Below are positions 40,782-48,855 of a stretch of 64,000 bases of DNA, in pieces. Under the pieces are notes generated by a model, which saw only the letters and a program-made list of their open reading frames with translations, searched no databases and was not told where the DNA came from. This DNA is from Intestinimonas massiliensis (ex Afouda et al. 2020). GTDB lineage: Bacteria > Bacillota > Clostridia > Oscillospirales > Oscillospiraceae. Location: the NCBI RefSeq assembly GCF_900626285.1, contig NZ_LR131147.1, positions 749,426 through 813,425 of the forward strand, written 5' to 3'. Each line of letters begins with the position of its first letter. Position 1 is the stretch's first letter. The translations under genes were made by a program, and so were the position numbers.

Positions 40782-42875
40782 ATGAACGCAACCATATTGC
40801 ACGAGAGCCGGGGGCGCATCCGGTTCCGGCTGCGCCAGAAACAGATGACGCTCGCTCAAGCGGATCTGCTGGAGGCATGGATTCAGGGAAAATCATGGTG
40901 CCGGCAGGTCACCGTCCATGAGCGAACCTGCTGCGTCATCCTGTACTACGATGGGACTCGCCAAGCCGTGCTGAATGAGATTCGGCATTTTTCCTGGCAG
41001 GAGGCGGAGCGGACCACCACGCTGCCCGCCCACAGCAGCCGGGCGCTGAACCGGGAATTTGAGGAGAAGCTGGTGGCAAAGGTGGTGTGCAAGGCCGCCT
41101 GCACCCTGTTTCTCCCACCTCCATTGCGGATTGCCCGCATACTCTGGCACATGATCCCCTTTGTACGGCGGGGACTGCGCTGCCTGCTGCGCCGCCGCAT
41201 CAAGGTGGAACTGCTGGATGCCCTGTCTATTTCCATTTCCGCCTGCAGAAGGGACTTTGGAACCGCCGGAATGGTCATGTTCCTGCTGGAGGTGGGCGAA
41301 CTGCTGGAGGAGTGGACAAGAAAGAAATCTGTGGCGGATCTGGCCCGGTGCATGTCGCTGAATGTGGACCGGGTCTGGCTGCGCACAGCCCAGGGCGAAG
41401 TGCTGGTCCCCGTGTCCCAGATCCAGCCGGGGGATGCGGTAGTCGTCCGCGCCGGCGGCATCGTCCCCGTGGACGGCCTGGTGCTGGAGGGGGAGGTCAC
41501 CGTCAATCAGGCGTCCCTCACCGGAGAGTCCATCCCGGTGCCCAAGCGACCCGGAGGCGCAGTCTATGCCGGCACCGTGGTGGAGGAGGGCGAGTGTGTG
41601 CTGGAGGTGAAGCAGGCCTCCGGTCAGAGCCGCTATGACCAAATCGTTCACATGATCGAGCAGTCGGAGCAGATGAAGTCGGAGGCTGAGAGCAAGGCTG
41701 CCAATCTGGCGGACAAGCTGGTGCCCTATACCTTTGTAGGGAGCCTGCTGAGTTTTGCTCTTACCCGCAATGTGGCACGGGCTTTGTCGGTGCTGATGGT
41801 GGACTTCTCCTGCGCACTGAAACTGGCCATGCCTCTGGCCGTCCTCTCTGCCATGCGGGAGGCGGGACGGGCCCATATCACCGTCAAGGGCGGCAAGTTC
41901 CTGGAGGCGGTGGCTGCCGCCGACACCATCGTTTTCGACAAGACCGGCACCCTGACCCACGCCTGCCCCCGGGTGGCTCAGGTGGTGTCCTTCGGCGGCA
42001 AAGAGGAATCCGAAATGCTGCGGCTGGCTGCCTGTCTGGAGGAGCACTTCCCCCATTCCATGGCCAACGCCGTGGTGGAGGAGGCCAAGCGCCGGGGCCT
42101 GCGCCACGAGGAGTACCACTCCAAGGTGGAGTATCTGGTGGCTCACGGCATCGCAAGCACCGTCGATGAGGAGCGAGTCCTCATCGGCAGTGCCCACTTC
42201 GTCTTTGAGGATGAGCGTTGCGTCATTCCAGAGGGCGAGCAAGAACGCTTTGACGCCCTGCCGCCGGAGTATTCCCACCTGTATCTGGCGGTGGGGGGAC
42301 AGCTTGCCGCTGTGATCTGCATCTCCGACCCGCTGCGTGAGGAGGCGAAGGAAGTCCTATCCGCCCTCCGCGCCCTGGGGATCACCAGTACCGTCATGCT
42401 TACCGGAGACAGCCGCCGCACCGCCGAGGCCATCGCCCTGCAAGTGGGGGTAGACGCGTTTCGCGCCGAGGTACTGCCGGCGGATAAGGCGGACTATGTG
42501 GCCCGGCTGCGCCGGGAGGGACATACTGTCCTGATGGTGGGCGACGGCATCAACGACTCACCGGCCTTGTCCGAGGCGGATGCAGGAATTGCCATCAGCG
42601 ACGGCGCCGCCATCGCCCGGGAGATTGCAGACATCACCATTGCCGCCGACAGCCTCTGGGAGCTTGTAGAGCTGCGTCGGATCGCCATGGCGCTGATGGC
42701 GCGCATCCACTCCAACTATCGCTTTGTCATTGGCTTCAACGGCGCCCTGATCGCTCTCGGCGTGGCCGGAGTCCTGCCGCCTGCCACCTCCGCCACGCTG
42801 CACAACCTCTCCACTCTGGGTGTCAGCTTACGGAGTATGAGTGCATTGCCACTTAGCAAAAAGAATACACCATGA
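40782..42875 (+). CDS. heavy-metal P1B-type ATPase (697 aa)
   Basis: AAGGAGG precedes ATG 40782. N-terminal HMA-like fold without a CxxC (RGRIRFRL at the start), actuator TGES loop, phosphorylation site DKTGT with Asp386, hinge GDGINDSPALSEAD. The membrane metal-site motif, normally CPC, SPC or CPH, reads SCALK (residues 343-347) in DFSCALKLAMPL. The lack of the usual proline marks an atypical subgroup, perhaps with a metal preference other than Cu or Zn; Fe(II) or Mn(II) export is a guess. Terminators follow. Confidence 0.85.
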   Translation: MNATILHESRGRIRFRLRQKQMTLAQADLLEAWIQGKSWCRQVTVHERTCCVILYYDGTRQAVLNEIRHFSWQEAERTTTLPAHSSRALNREFEEKLVAKVVCKAACTLFLPPPLRIARILWHMIPFVRRGLRCLLRRRIKVELLDALSISISACRRDFGTAGMVMFLLEVGELLEEWTRKKSVADLARCMSLNVDRVWLRTAQGEVLVPVSQIQPGDAVVVRAGGIVPVDGLVLEGEVTVNQASLTGESIPVPKRPGGAVYAGTVVEEGECVLEVKQASGQSRYDQIVHMIEQSEQMKSEAESKAANLADKLVPYTFVGSLLSFALTRNVARALSVLMVDFSCALKLAMPLAVLSAMREAGRAHITVKGGKFLEAVAAADTIVFDKTGTLTHACPRVAQVVSFGGKEESEMLRLAACLEEHFPHSMANAVVEEAKRRGLRHEEYHSKVEYLVAHGIASTVDEERVLIGSAHFVFEDERCVIPEGEQERFDALPPEYSHLYLAVGGQLAAVICISDPLREEAKEVLSALRALGITSTVMLTGDSRRTAEAIALQVGVDAFRAEVLPADKADYVARLRREGHTVLMVGDGINDSPALSEADAGIAISDGAAIAREIADITIAADSLWELVELRRIAMALMARIHSNYRFVIGFNGALIALGVAGVLPPATSATLHNLSTLGVSLRSMSALPLSKKNTP

Positions 42876-42877
42876 CG

Positions 42878-42917
42878 AATAAGGAGAGGCAATCTACAGA
42901 GTTCGCCTCTCCTTATT
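42878..42917 (+). terminator. terminator after the P-type ATPase
   Basis: AATAAGGAGAGGC pairs with GCCTCTCCTTATT across a 14-base loop. It is the first of two consecutive hairpins. Confidence 0.75.
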
Positions 42918-42923
42918 TCATCT

Positions 42924-42963
42924 AAAAGCATATCGCACCCTACATTGGGTGCGATATGCTTTT
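42924..42963. terminator. bidirectional terminator
   Basis: AAAAGCATATCGCACCC and GGGTGCGATATGCTTTT form a perfect 17-bp stem. Lies between the convergent ATPase and SLOG genes and overlaps the end of the latter. Confidence 0.85.
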
Positions 42964-43504
42964 ATTGGCCTATTCTGCTAATCTTGCCCGTATCCGGATG
43001 AATTAGCACAAGCGGCAGTTTGCGGGCCTCTGCAATCCGCATTGCTATCCGTATGCTACCCGCTTCCTGCAGATCATTATTATACACTGCCACCAAGCAG
43101 TCGGCGCATTCCACCATGTAAGCTGTGCGCTCTTTATACCCCTGCGCTCCCACTCCCCTGCTACCCATTACAAATTGGTCGCAGTTCTCCTTTAGGCGGC
43201 GCAACCTTTCACGACTTTTGGGGTCCCAGCGTTCGTCATGACCTGGAAAGGGATACACCAGCACAATTTTCAATTCAGGGCATTCTTCCTGCCATCGCAT
43301 TTCCAACAGGATCTCACCGGCCCATAGATCGACACCAAGAGCTCCACTGACATAGTACCGACGTACTCCACGCCGATACAGTTCCATAAAAACATCATGC
43401 AACCGCTTCTTCAGACGCTTACACGAAGTCATATATTCTTGATATTTGAATTTAAACTGCGTAGGCCGTTGACTAACAACAGCACACGAATAAAACTTGT
43501 CCAT
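42962..43504 (-). CDS. SLOG-domain protein, DUF1273/YpsA-like (180 aa)
   Basis: Start at ATG 43504, seven bases after AAGGAGG. The Rossmann-like SLOG features are clear: YYVSGALGVDLWAGEILLEM, the PFPGHDERWDPKSRERLRRL segment, and CADCLVAVYNND near the end. SLOG proteins bind nucleotide-derived ligands; YpsA affects cell division in Bacillus, and relatives occur in phage-defence and mobile-element settings. Divergent from the XRE regulator at 43639, which may control it. Confidence 0.75.
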   Translation of the reverse strand: MDKFYSCAVVSQRPTQFKFKYQEYMTSCKRLKKRLHDVFMELYRRGVRRYYVSGALGVDLWAGEILLEMRWQEECPELKIVLVYPFPGHDERWDPKSRERLRRLKENCDQFVMGSRGVGAQGYKERTAYMVECADCLVAVYNNDLQEAGSIRIAMRIAEARKLPLVLIHPDTGKISRIGQ

Positions 43505-43554
43505 CTCATCTCCTCCTTTTTTCAATAGTACAGTAATATAGCTCATTATACCTG

Positions 43555-43603
43555 CTATGGCTGAATAAGTTCAACTATGGCCGCTTAATTTTTCGTGCTA
43601 TGG
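43555..43603. promoter_or_regulatory. three CTATGGC repeats in the SLOG/XRE divergent region
   Basis: CTATGGC occurs at 43555, 43575 and 43598, about two helical turns apart, and a related CTATAGC lies at 43618. They are between the divergent SLOG and XRE starts and are probable operator half-sites for the XRE repressor. Confidence 0.5.
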
Positions 43604-43638
43604 CGGATAAAATATAGCTATAGCATGGAGGGCTGCCA

Positions 43639-43974
43639 ATGGGTGAATTATTAAAAGAGATGGGCCAGCGAATGCTGGATCGCCGCAAACAACTGAGATT
43701 AACACAAGAAACTCTGGCTAAAATGGCACATGTAACCCCGCAAACTATTTCAACTGCCGAACTGGGAACAAAAGCCATGCGGCCTGAAACTATACTGAAT
43801 GTCTGTGAAGCATTGGACATCAGCACAGATTATTTACTGCGCGGTCAGGTCATAGAAGACGATGCACTCTTACTTCATCAAAAGATTTCTTCATTGACAC
43901 CCAGCCAGTACCGCCATCTGGAAGATATTATTGATAGTTATATCGCTGCCATTCAAGAACAGAAAGAGGTATAG
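43639..43974 (+). CDS. XRE-family transcriptional regulator (111 aa)
   Basis: An N-terminal Cro/C1-type HTH at about residues 10-65 (RRKQLRLTQETLAKMAHVTP, then QTISTAELGTKAMRPETILN) and a helical C-terminal part. GGAGGG precedes the ATG. Likely represses its own promoter and the divergent SLOG gene. It ends convergently with the ParR-like gene at a shared terminator. Confidence 0.8.
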   Translation: MGELLKEMGQRMLDRRKQLRLTQETLAKMAHVTPQTISTAELGTKAMRPETILNVCEALDISTDYLLRGQVIEDDALLLHQKISSLTPSQYRHLEDIIDSYIAAIQEQKEV

Positions 43975-44008
43975 GACGAGGCTTTATCTGTCTCTCCTAT
44001 ACCTCTTT
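43963..44008. terminator. bidirectional terminator
   Basis: AAAGAGGTATAGGA and TCCTATACCTCTTT form a perfect 14-bp stem across an 18-base loop, spanning the XRE stop codon. Confidence 0.8.
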
Positions 44009-44014
44009 CTTTAA

Positions 44015-44443
44015 TTATCTACGGAATGCAGCCATTGTGTTAGCTATCAGGTTGCGGGTCACATCATCAATCTCCGGTGCTTCTCCCACTTCCGGCATAT
44101 ACTCTGGCTCCTGCGCCTGCACATTTGATATCGGAGCCGTTTTCTCTTCTTCCGCTCGGCTGACACCCGAGACAGGGGCATGCTTTTCGATTTGTCCTGT
44201 CTCCTGCCGCATGATCTCACGCACAATGGCCTCGATAGCGGTTCTGTCAATGACCGGAGCTATCGCTTTCAACGGCTGTGGGTCATCTGCAAAATGCGCA
44301 TTATAGTATGTGATTGCATTGGCAATATATTGGGATTTGCTATGCGGAGGCTGAAGTTCCAACAGTTCAACGGCAGCCCGTTGTACGGGGTCGCCAATAT
44401 TGAACCGCAGAGAAAATCGTCCCCGTTCCTTTTTGGCCGCCAT
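44015..44443 (-). CDS. ParR-like DNA-binding adaptor (142 aa)
   Basis: A short N-terminal region reads as ribbon-helix-helix (RGRFSLRFNIGDPVQRAAVE, then KSQYIANAITYYNA), followed by a low-complexity acidic linker and a short C-terminal helix, the layout of ParR adaptors that bind centromere repeats and cap ParM filaments. ATG 44443 after AGGTGA is preferred to GTG 44452. It overlaps or abuts the ParM-like gene directly upstream. Confidence 0.65.
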   Translation of the reverse strand: MAAKKERGRFSLRFNIGDPVQRAAVELLELQPPHSKSQYIANAITYYNAHFADDPQPLKAIAPVIDRTAIEAIVREIMRQETGQIEKHAPVSGVSRAEEEKTAPISNVQAQEPEYMPEVGEAPEIDDVTRNLIANTMAAFRR

Positions 44444-44448
44444 GCTCG

Positions 44449-45360
44449 TCACCTGCCCGCAGCTTCCAGCCGATAGAGATATTCAAAGCCTGCCGCATTG
44501 GCATTGATGTTCGTGACGAACAACGGCGTCCCCACCTTACCGGAAGCTTCGATCTGCCGACGCAGCAGGATTGCGCCGCCGCCCACAAAGACCACCTTGC
44601 TGTAACGAAGATCCAGCATCCGCTCTCGGAGCGTGCTGAACAGGTCATTTACAAATTCTTGTGCCAGCCGCTCCACAAGGCGCACTGCTTCCGCCGGATA
44701 CGACGTCTTTCTGCCAGCAAGAATTGCATCCACATCGCTTTCATCCAGCAACAGATCCAGCTCCGAGTTTCCTCTGGACCTGATTTTATTGTAGAGCAGA
44801 ATCACGCCGTTTTCCAGCGAATCGCAGGAAGTGAGATCAGCTTTCCCATTTTTCAAAAGAAGATAATCCGCCGTGAAGCCTCCGATATCCAGCACCACCG
44901 CTTTCGGGTCATCCATGAGCGTGTGAAGCATGGTTGCCGCCGCTGCATACGCCTGAGGGTAGCACACCACATCGGTAATGCGAATGGCATAGGGCTTATC
45001 CCGGTACACGAACTCCACGATCCCATCTCTCTTGAAATAATCAGTAAACTTTTTTGCCTGGGCGCCAAAATGTGCCGGCGGCAACCCTACCGGCAGCTGA
45101 ATATTGTAGAGCTCCTGCTTGCCGATGTGGCGAGTCTCCAGTTCCTCCGCAATGGCGATCAGCGTAAGAACAAAGAAACGATCATCTTCCGTCTTGTCCT
45201 TCCGGAACGGGATGCGCTCGTTGGAGAGCGTGTAGTAATTGCCCCGATATTGCAGGCTCTGGCCAAAGGGTTTTGTAATGCTCTGCTGCAGACCGGAAAC
45301 AAACGGGCTGCAGTGGACGGTTTTGATTTGCTTGTTGCCATGATCGACACCAATCAACAT
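44449..45360 (-). CDS. parM: ParM/StbA-like actin family ATPase (303 aa)
   Basis: An actin-fold ATPase of plasmid segregation type: N-terminal phosphate loop IGVDHGNKQIKTVH, second phosphate motif VVLDIGGFTADYLLLKNG near residue 157, and adenosine motif VVFVGGGAILLRRQIE near the end. AAGGAGG precedes the ATG. With the ParR-like gene it forms a segregation module, suggesting that this part of the window derives from a plasmid or a plasmid-like integrative element. Confidence 0.8.
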   Translation of the reverse strand: MLIGVDHGNKQIKTVHCSPFVSGLQQSITKPFGQSLQYRGNYYTLSNERIPFRKDKTEDDRFFVLTLIAIAEELETRHIGKQELYNIQLPVGLPPAHFGAQAKKFTDYFKRDGIVEFVYRDKPYAIRITDVVCYPQAYAAAATMLHTLMDDPKAVVLDIGGFTADYLLLKNGKADLTSCDSLENGVILLYNKIRSRGNSELDLLLDESDVDAILAGRKTSYPAEAVRLVERLAQEFVNDLFSTLRERMLDLRYSKVVFVGGGAILLRRQIEASGKVGTPLFVTNINANAAGFEYLYRLEAAGR

Positions 45361-45641
45361 AGGTAGTTGCCTCCTTTTTTTGCTTTATACATATCCTTTA
45401 CGCCTGGATGACGCCTTTCTCAACAGAAGTTCAAAAAAATCAATGTTGTATTGGTAATTTAGCAACACTACTTTATTCCATCCATTCCTGATGACTTGGT
45501 ATTAACCAACACCACACCATTCTATTAGCGTGTTCTGCCATGATACAAAATTTGCGAATCCAAACAAACAATCTTTCCTACTTGTTGGGTCTGCTTAAAG
45601 CATGGTAGAATAGAAGCGATATTAACCGGGGGATTCGCACT
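45361..45641. other. divergent intergenic region between parM and a sigma factor gene
   Basis: AT-rich, 281 bases. It holds TTGGT-ATTA-ACCAA near 45500 and the related TTGGTAATTTAGCAACAC near 45450, which might be centromere-like repeats for the ParR adaptor, but they are too few to be sure. TAGAAT near 45608 is a possible -10 for the sigma gene. Confidence 0.4.
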
Positions 45642-46160
45642 ATGATAGTCTATTTACAAATAATCGAAACTGCAGAAGAGCGGTCGAAATTTGAACAACT
45701 CTATCTGGAATACAAGGGTCTCATGTTTCATGTGGCTTTTGACATATTACATAACGAGCAGGATGCTGAAGACGCAGTTCATCAGGCTTTTATTAAAATT
45801 GCGGAAAATATTAAAAAAATTGATGATCCTATATGTCCAAAAACTCATGGCTACGTCGTTACTATAGTTGAAAACCAATCTATTGATCAGTATAGGAAGC
45901 GGCAAAAGCAGCAAACCGTTGAGCTAATCGACGAAATGCACGGTATTTCTGTGCAATATGACAGTGCTGGTGATTTGACAAAATGCATCTTAAAATTGCC
46001 TGCCAGATATCGTGAGATAATTTTGCTGCGATACCATCAAGGATATACTGTCAGAGAAATTTCAAAAATATTGGGATTGTCCTTACCAGCTGCAATTAAA
46101 CTGGATCAACGAGCCAAAACCAAGCTCAAAAAACTATGTGAGGAGGCGGGAATCCTGTGA
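45642..46160 (+). CDS. extracytoplasmic-function sigma factor (172 aa)
   Basis: Sigma region 2 at about residues 20-85 (FDILHNEQDAEDAVHQAFIK) and region 4 at about 110-165 (LPARYREIILLRYHQGYTVR, then EISKILGLSLPAAIKLDQRA). No regions 1 or 3. It overlaps by four bases the gene for a membrane protein that is its probable anti-sigma factor. The block from here to about 51 kb is distinctly AT-rich, pointing to a different origin from the metal island. Probable target promoters are described at 46848 and 51141. Confidence 0.85.
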   Translation: MIVYLQIIETAEERSKFEQLYLEYKGLMFHVAFDILHNEQDAEDAVHQAFIKIAENIKKIDDPICPKTHGYVVTIVENQSIDQYRKRQKQQTVELIDEMHGISVQYDSAGDLTKCILKLPARYREIILLRYHQGYTVREISKILGLSLPAAIKLDQRAKTKLKKLCEEAGIL

Positions 46161-46834
46161 TAAGCGAAGAAATGCTGAAAAAAGCGGCGATGGAAGCGGA
46201 TCAAATAATCAGGGATTCGCTCCCCTCTCCTGCCGAATGTGAACATGATTTTTCTCCATCATTTCAAAAAAAGATGCGCCGTATTTTTCGCAAAGCAAAA
46301 CACCCCGTAATCTATAAGCTACCCAAATATGCAGCCTGCTTTGTTCTGATGGTTGCTCTCGTCAGTAGCACTTGGCTGACTGTTGACGCAGAAGCACGAG
46401 CCGCCTTTTTTGCGTGGATACGTGAACAATATGAAACATTCGTCGAATATCGCTTTGTTGGAGATACCACACAAAATGATAATTCAAAACAATATGAATT
46501 AACGCAGTTACCGGACGGTTTTTTCGAGACTAACAGAATGGAGTCGAAAGGAAACGCAGTAGTCATATACCAAAACGAGTCCGGAAAAACTATTCAATTT
46601 ACCTATTCGCAAGGTGATGATTCCATAAGTCTATTTCTCGAAAGTAACACTTCTAATGTGCAAATTGTTCGCATCGGGAATATTGATGCGGAGTTTTACC
46701 GTTCAAGCGATCCTGATATATCAAATGGCTTAGTTTGGCAATCAGAAGATGGGAATACGTTTTTTTGTATTACATCCACTTTGCCCCAAGAGGTTATGCT
46801 TCAATTGGCAGAAAGCGTACAAGCAAAACAATAA
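46157..46834 (+). CDS. DUF4367 membrane protein, probable anti-sigma factor (225 aa)
   Basis: A cytoplasmic N-terminus of about 50 residues, one membrane helix (AACFVLMVALVSSTWLTV), then an extracellular DUF4367-like domain (KQYELTQLPDGFFETNRMES, and FYRSSDPDISNGLVWQSEDG). Its translation is coupled to the sigma gene, and this pairing is typical for clostridial anti-sigma factors that sense envelope signals. Confidence 0.75.
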   Translation: MISEEMLKKAAMEADQIIRDSLPSPAECEHDFSPSFQKKMRRIFRKAKHPVIYKLPKYAACFVLMVALVSSTWLTVDAEARAAFFAWIREQYETFVEYRFVGDTTQNDNSKQYELTQLPDGFFETNRMESKGNAVVIYQNESGKTIQFTYSQGDDSISLFLESNTSNVQIVRIGNIDAEFYRSSDPDISNGLVWQSEDGNTFFCITSTLPQEVMLQLAESVQAKQ

Positions 46835-46847
46835 ATTTGTTAACAGC

Positions 46848-46876
46848 TGTCCAAAATGACCCCTTTCATTCGTTTA
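46848..46876 (+). promoter_or_regulatory. probable ECF-sigma promoter, copy A
   Basis: TGTCCA (46848-46853), 17-base spacer, CGTTTA (46871-46876). The same pair at the same spacing, with matching AAATGA and CATATT/TTCATT bases, lies before the second secreted-protein gene (51141). The neighbouring sigma factor is the likely user. Confidence 0.55.
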
Positions 46877-46905
46877 AGAGGGAAAACGAATGAAAGGGGT
46901 CATTT
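46854..46905 (+). repeat. 19-bp perfect inverted repeat around the start of the secreted-protein gene
   Basis: AAATGACCCCTTTCATTCG (46854-46872) and CGAATGAAAGGGGTCATTT (46887-46905) are perfect complements with a 14-base loop. The left arm overlaps the promoter motif, the right arm covers the ATG at 46890 and the AAAGGGG ribosome site of the TTG at 46908. It may be a regulator-binding site or mask translation. Confidence 0.75.
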
Positions 46906-46907
46906 CT

Positions 46908-47261
46908 TTGAAAAAACGAATTGTTCCGCTTGTACTATTGCTCGCCATGCTACTGTCACTTCCAGCATATGCGGCATCTCCACGTGTGATGACAATTCTA
47001 CCTGCAATCTCTTTTGATGGCACAACCGCCAACTGTCGTGTTTCTGTTTCTGCTGATAGATCAACTGATCAGATAAGTGCCGTTATCCAACTTTGGAATG
47101 GCTCTACACGTATTGCGCGTTGGACTGATTCTGGAACTGGATACCTTCTTTTCTCTAATTCAGCAACTGTTTCAAAAGGCAAAACCTATGAGTTAACCGT
47201 TGACGTGAAAATAAATGGTGTCTCAAAGCCACAAGTCTCAATCAAAGGTACTTGCAAATAA
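46908..47261 (+). CDS. small secreted protein, DUF6147-like (117 aa, TTG start)
   Basis: A cleavable signal peptide (KKRIVPLVLLLAMLLSLPAY, cleavage after AYA) is followed by a mature domain of about 95 residues with one disulphide-type cysteine pair. The pattern recalls DUF6147. ATG 46890 is in frame and has GAGGG upstream, but if the copy A promoter is right, its start site would fall at about 46884, leaving the TTG at 46908 with AAAGGGG as the working start. First gene after the sigma/anti-sigma pair. Confidence 0.6.
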   Translation: MKKRIVPLVLLLAMLLSLPAYAASPRVMTILPAISFDGTTANCRVSVSADRSTDQISAVIQLWNGSTRIARWTDSGTGYLLFSNSATVSKGKTYELTVDVKINGVSKPQVSIKGTCK

Positions 47262-47390
47262 ATCATAATCACTCCATTTCTTGGTGGACGCGGTATTGCT
47301 TTAAGGCTGTAGTGAAATCATGTATTCATAAACCGCATTCATCATAAAAAATCATGATACAAAAGTTGCTTTACAAGGGCACTTTTGGAA

Positions 47391-47907
47391 TACTGTCGGT
47401 GTGGTAGTTTAGTAAGAGGAGGTCAAGATTTATGGCAAAAATCGAAAAGCGTTTTCTCTCCTTTGGTCTGGTGCTCGCTCTTATGGTTGCACTGTCCTCC
47501 GTCTGCTTCGCACAAGAATACAATTTTTCCAGCTATAAAAAGTCTGTGGACAGTAACAGCTGGAGCTACATCGGCTCGGCCACCAAAGACAGCGCGACAG
47601 AAAATGGTGAGTTAAAGATCACCAAAATGTATGACGCTGATGGGAATGAGACGAGCCTGTACACCCAGGTATACGCAAAAGCAACCAGCAACGGAACTTC
47701 CACGCTTGTAACCTCGGGCAGTTGGTATAATGTTCCCATTCCCTCTTCTTATCAGGCAGCTGGCAAAAGTGTTAGCTTGTACTGCAAGGGGCACATTCCT
47801 TGGATCGATTGCAAAATCTCCGGTTACTGGAACGTACATTGATTTCACTCCTGTTCACCAATAACACACCAAGTATTAAATAACTAAAATTACCACACCG
47901 ACAGTTA
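47391..47907. repeat. long-range inverted repeat flanking the 47432 gene
   Basis: ACTGTCGGTGTGGTA (47392-47406), followed by GTTTAGTAA, recurs in inverse complement as TACCACACCGACAGT (47891-47905), preceded by TAACTAAAAT. Fifteen bases are identical. The repeats enclose one secreted-protein gene with its ribosome site. No transposase or duplicated target is visible. Confidence 0.7.
47432..47842 (+). CDS. small secreted protein, module 1 (136 aa)
   Basis: GAGGAGG lies before the ATG. A clear signal peptide ends near SSVCFAQEY. The mature part (about 108 residues) is polar and tyrosine-rich, with two late cysteines (CKGHIPWIDCKISGYWNVH). The ending SGYW-N-V-H resembles the SGQW/SGYW endings of DUF2712-type secreted proteins such as the 51313 product. 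It stands directly before a two-permease ABC transporter, so it may be the exported or sensed substrate, possibly a bacteriocin-like protein. Not proven. Confidence 0.6.
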   Translation: MAKIEKRFLSFGLVLALMVALSSVCFAQEYNFSSYKKSVDSNSWSYIGSATKDSATENGELKITKMYDADGNETSLYTQVYAKATSNGTSTLVTSGSWYNVPIPSSYQAAGKSVSLYCKGHIPWIDCKISGYWNVH

Positions 47908-47925
47908 TTATTTAGGAGGCAGCCA

Positions 47926-48810
47926 ATGATTTTTTCATCAACCTGCGCACAGATAAAGACAATGCTTACAAAAAAAGAGTTTAAGGTCGCCGCAGTGATA
48001 GCCTTATTTTATTCATGTTTTGCATTTGTCTTTACATTGGCAGAGTTTTCGGGATTGGATATATCGAAAATAAAAGACGCCAACCAACTCGTCTGTTTTT
48101 CACAGTCAAATAGGCTTTGGTTTTTCTTTTCTTTACTTTATCCGTTTTTGTTGGTATTACCTTTTTCAACTTCATATATTGATGACTACAAGAACCAACT
48201 TCTTCCTATATATATAAGTCGTACTTCACGAACTATTTACTATGCATCAAAACTAGTTGCAAGTTTTTTCGGCACTTTTTTAATTATCGCCGTTCCATTT
48301 TTTATTAACCTCATTCTTTGCAATGTTTTTTTACCACATAACCAAAACACATGGCTTGGTGAATACCAGATGGGGAATTATTTCCGTCAACTCTTAGGAA
48401 CAAATATATTATATCAGACCTCATATACTAAGATGCCTTTTTTAGAAATTTTTCTTTACAGTCCATTTTTATACAATTTTATCTATCTACTAATTTTTGC
48501 TGCTTTTTCTGGATTACTTGCATCCTTCACACTTAGCCTGTCTTTCCTATATAGAAAAAGTAAGCTTTTTTTGTTCATACCAGTGTTTGCAATTTTACAA
48601 CTGCTTAGAGTATATGATTCCTATCTATTTTCTCGCTCAATAGAAGACGGTCGAACATATGTTAATTTCGACATATTGGACTATGTTGTTCCAACACTTC
48701 TTAAAGGCCAGGATTATGCGTTCTTTGCCAAAATTGTTTTTATACTTATTTTAGCAATTGTTACTTTAAGTATATACGGAATTAAAAGCGATTTAAAAAG
48801 TCTCCAATAA
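47926..48810 (+). CDS. ABC-2-type permease, module 1 first subunit (294 aa)
   Basis: TTTAGGAGGC precedes the ATG. A protein with six or more hydrophobic segments, a cytoplasmic N-terminus (KTMLTKKEFKVAA), and the SYIDDYKNQLLPIYISRTSR loop, which resembles bacitracin/lantibiotic-type permeases. It works with the 48856 permease and the 49614 ATPase. AT-rich codon use. Confidence 0.65.
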   Translation: MIFSSTCAQIKTMLTKKEFKVAAVIALFYSCFAFVFTLAEFSGLDISKIKDANQLVCFSQSNRLWFFFSLLYPFLLVLPFSTSYIDDYKNQLLPIYISRTSRTIYYASKLVASFFGTFLIIAVPFFINLILCNVFLPHNQNTWLGEYQMGNYFRQLLGTNILYQTSYTKMPFLEIFLYSPFLYNFIYLLIFAAFSGLLASFTLSLSFLYRKSKLFLFIPVFAILQLLRVYDSYLFSRSIEDGRTYVNFDILDYVVPTLLKGQDYAFFAKIVFILILAIVTLSIYGIKSDLKSLQ

Positions 48811-48855
48811 AAAGCACAAAACTTATTATGCGTTGTCTGAGTGGAGGAATCTTGA

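Noticed and set aside
40893..42278. 461-codon minus-strand frame opposite the P-type ATPase
   Set aside because: Antisense of a gene with all P-type ATPase motifs; H-, Q- and G-rich composition.
45361..45641. Centromere (parC) repeats upstream of parM
   Set aside because: Only two loosely similar TTGGTA segments are present; a real centromere would normally show more copies, so it is recorded only as a possibility in the intergenic entry.
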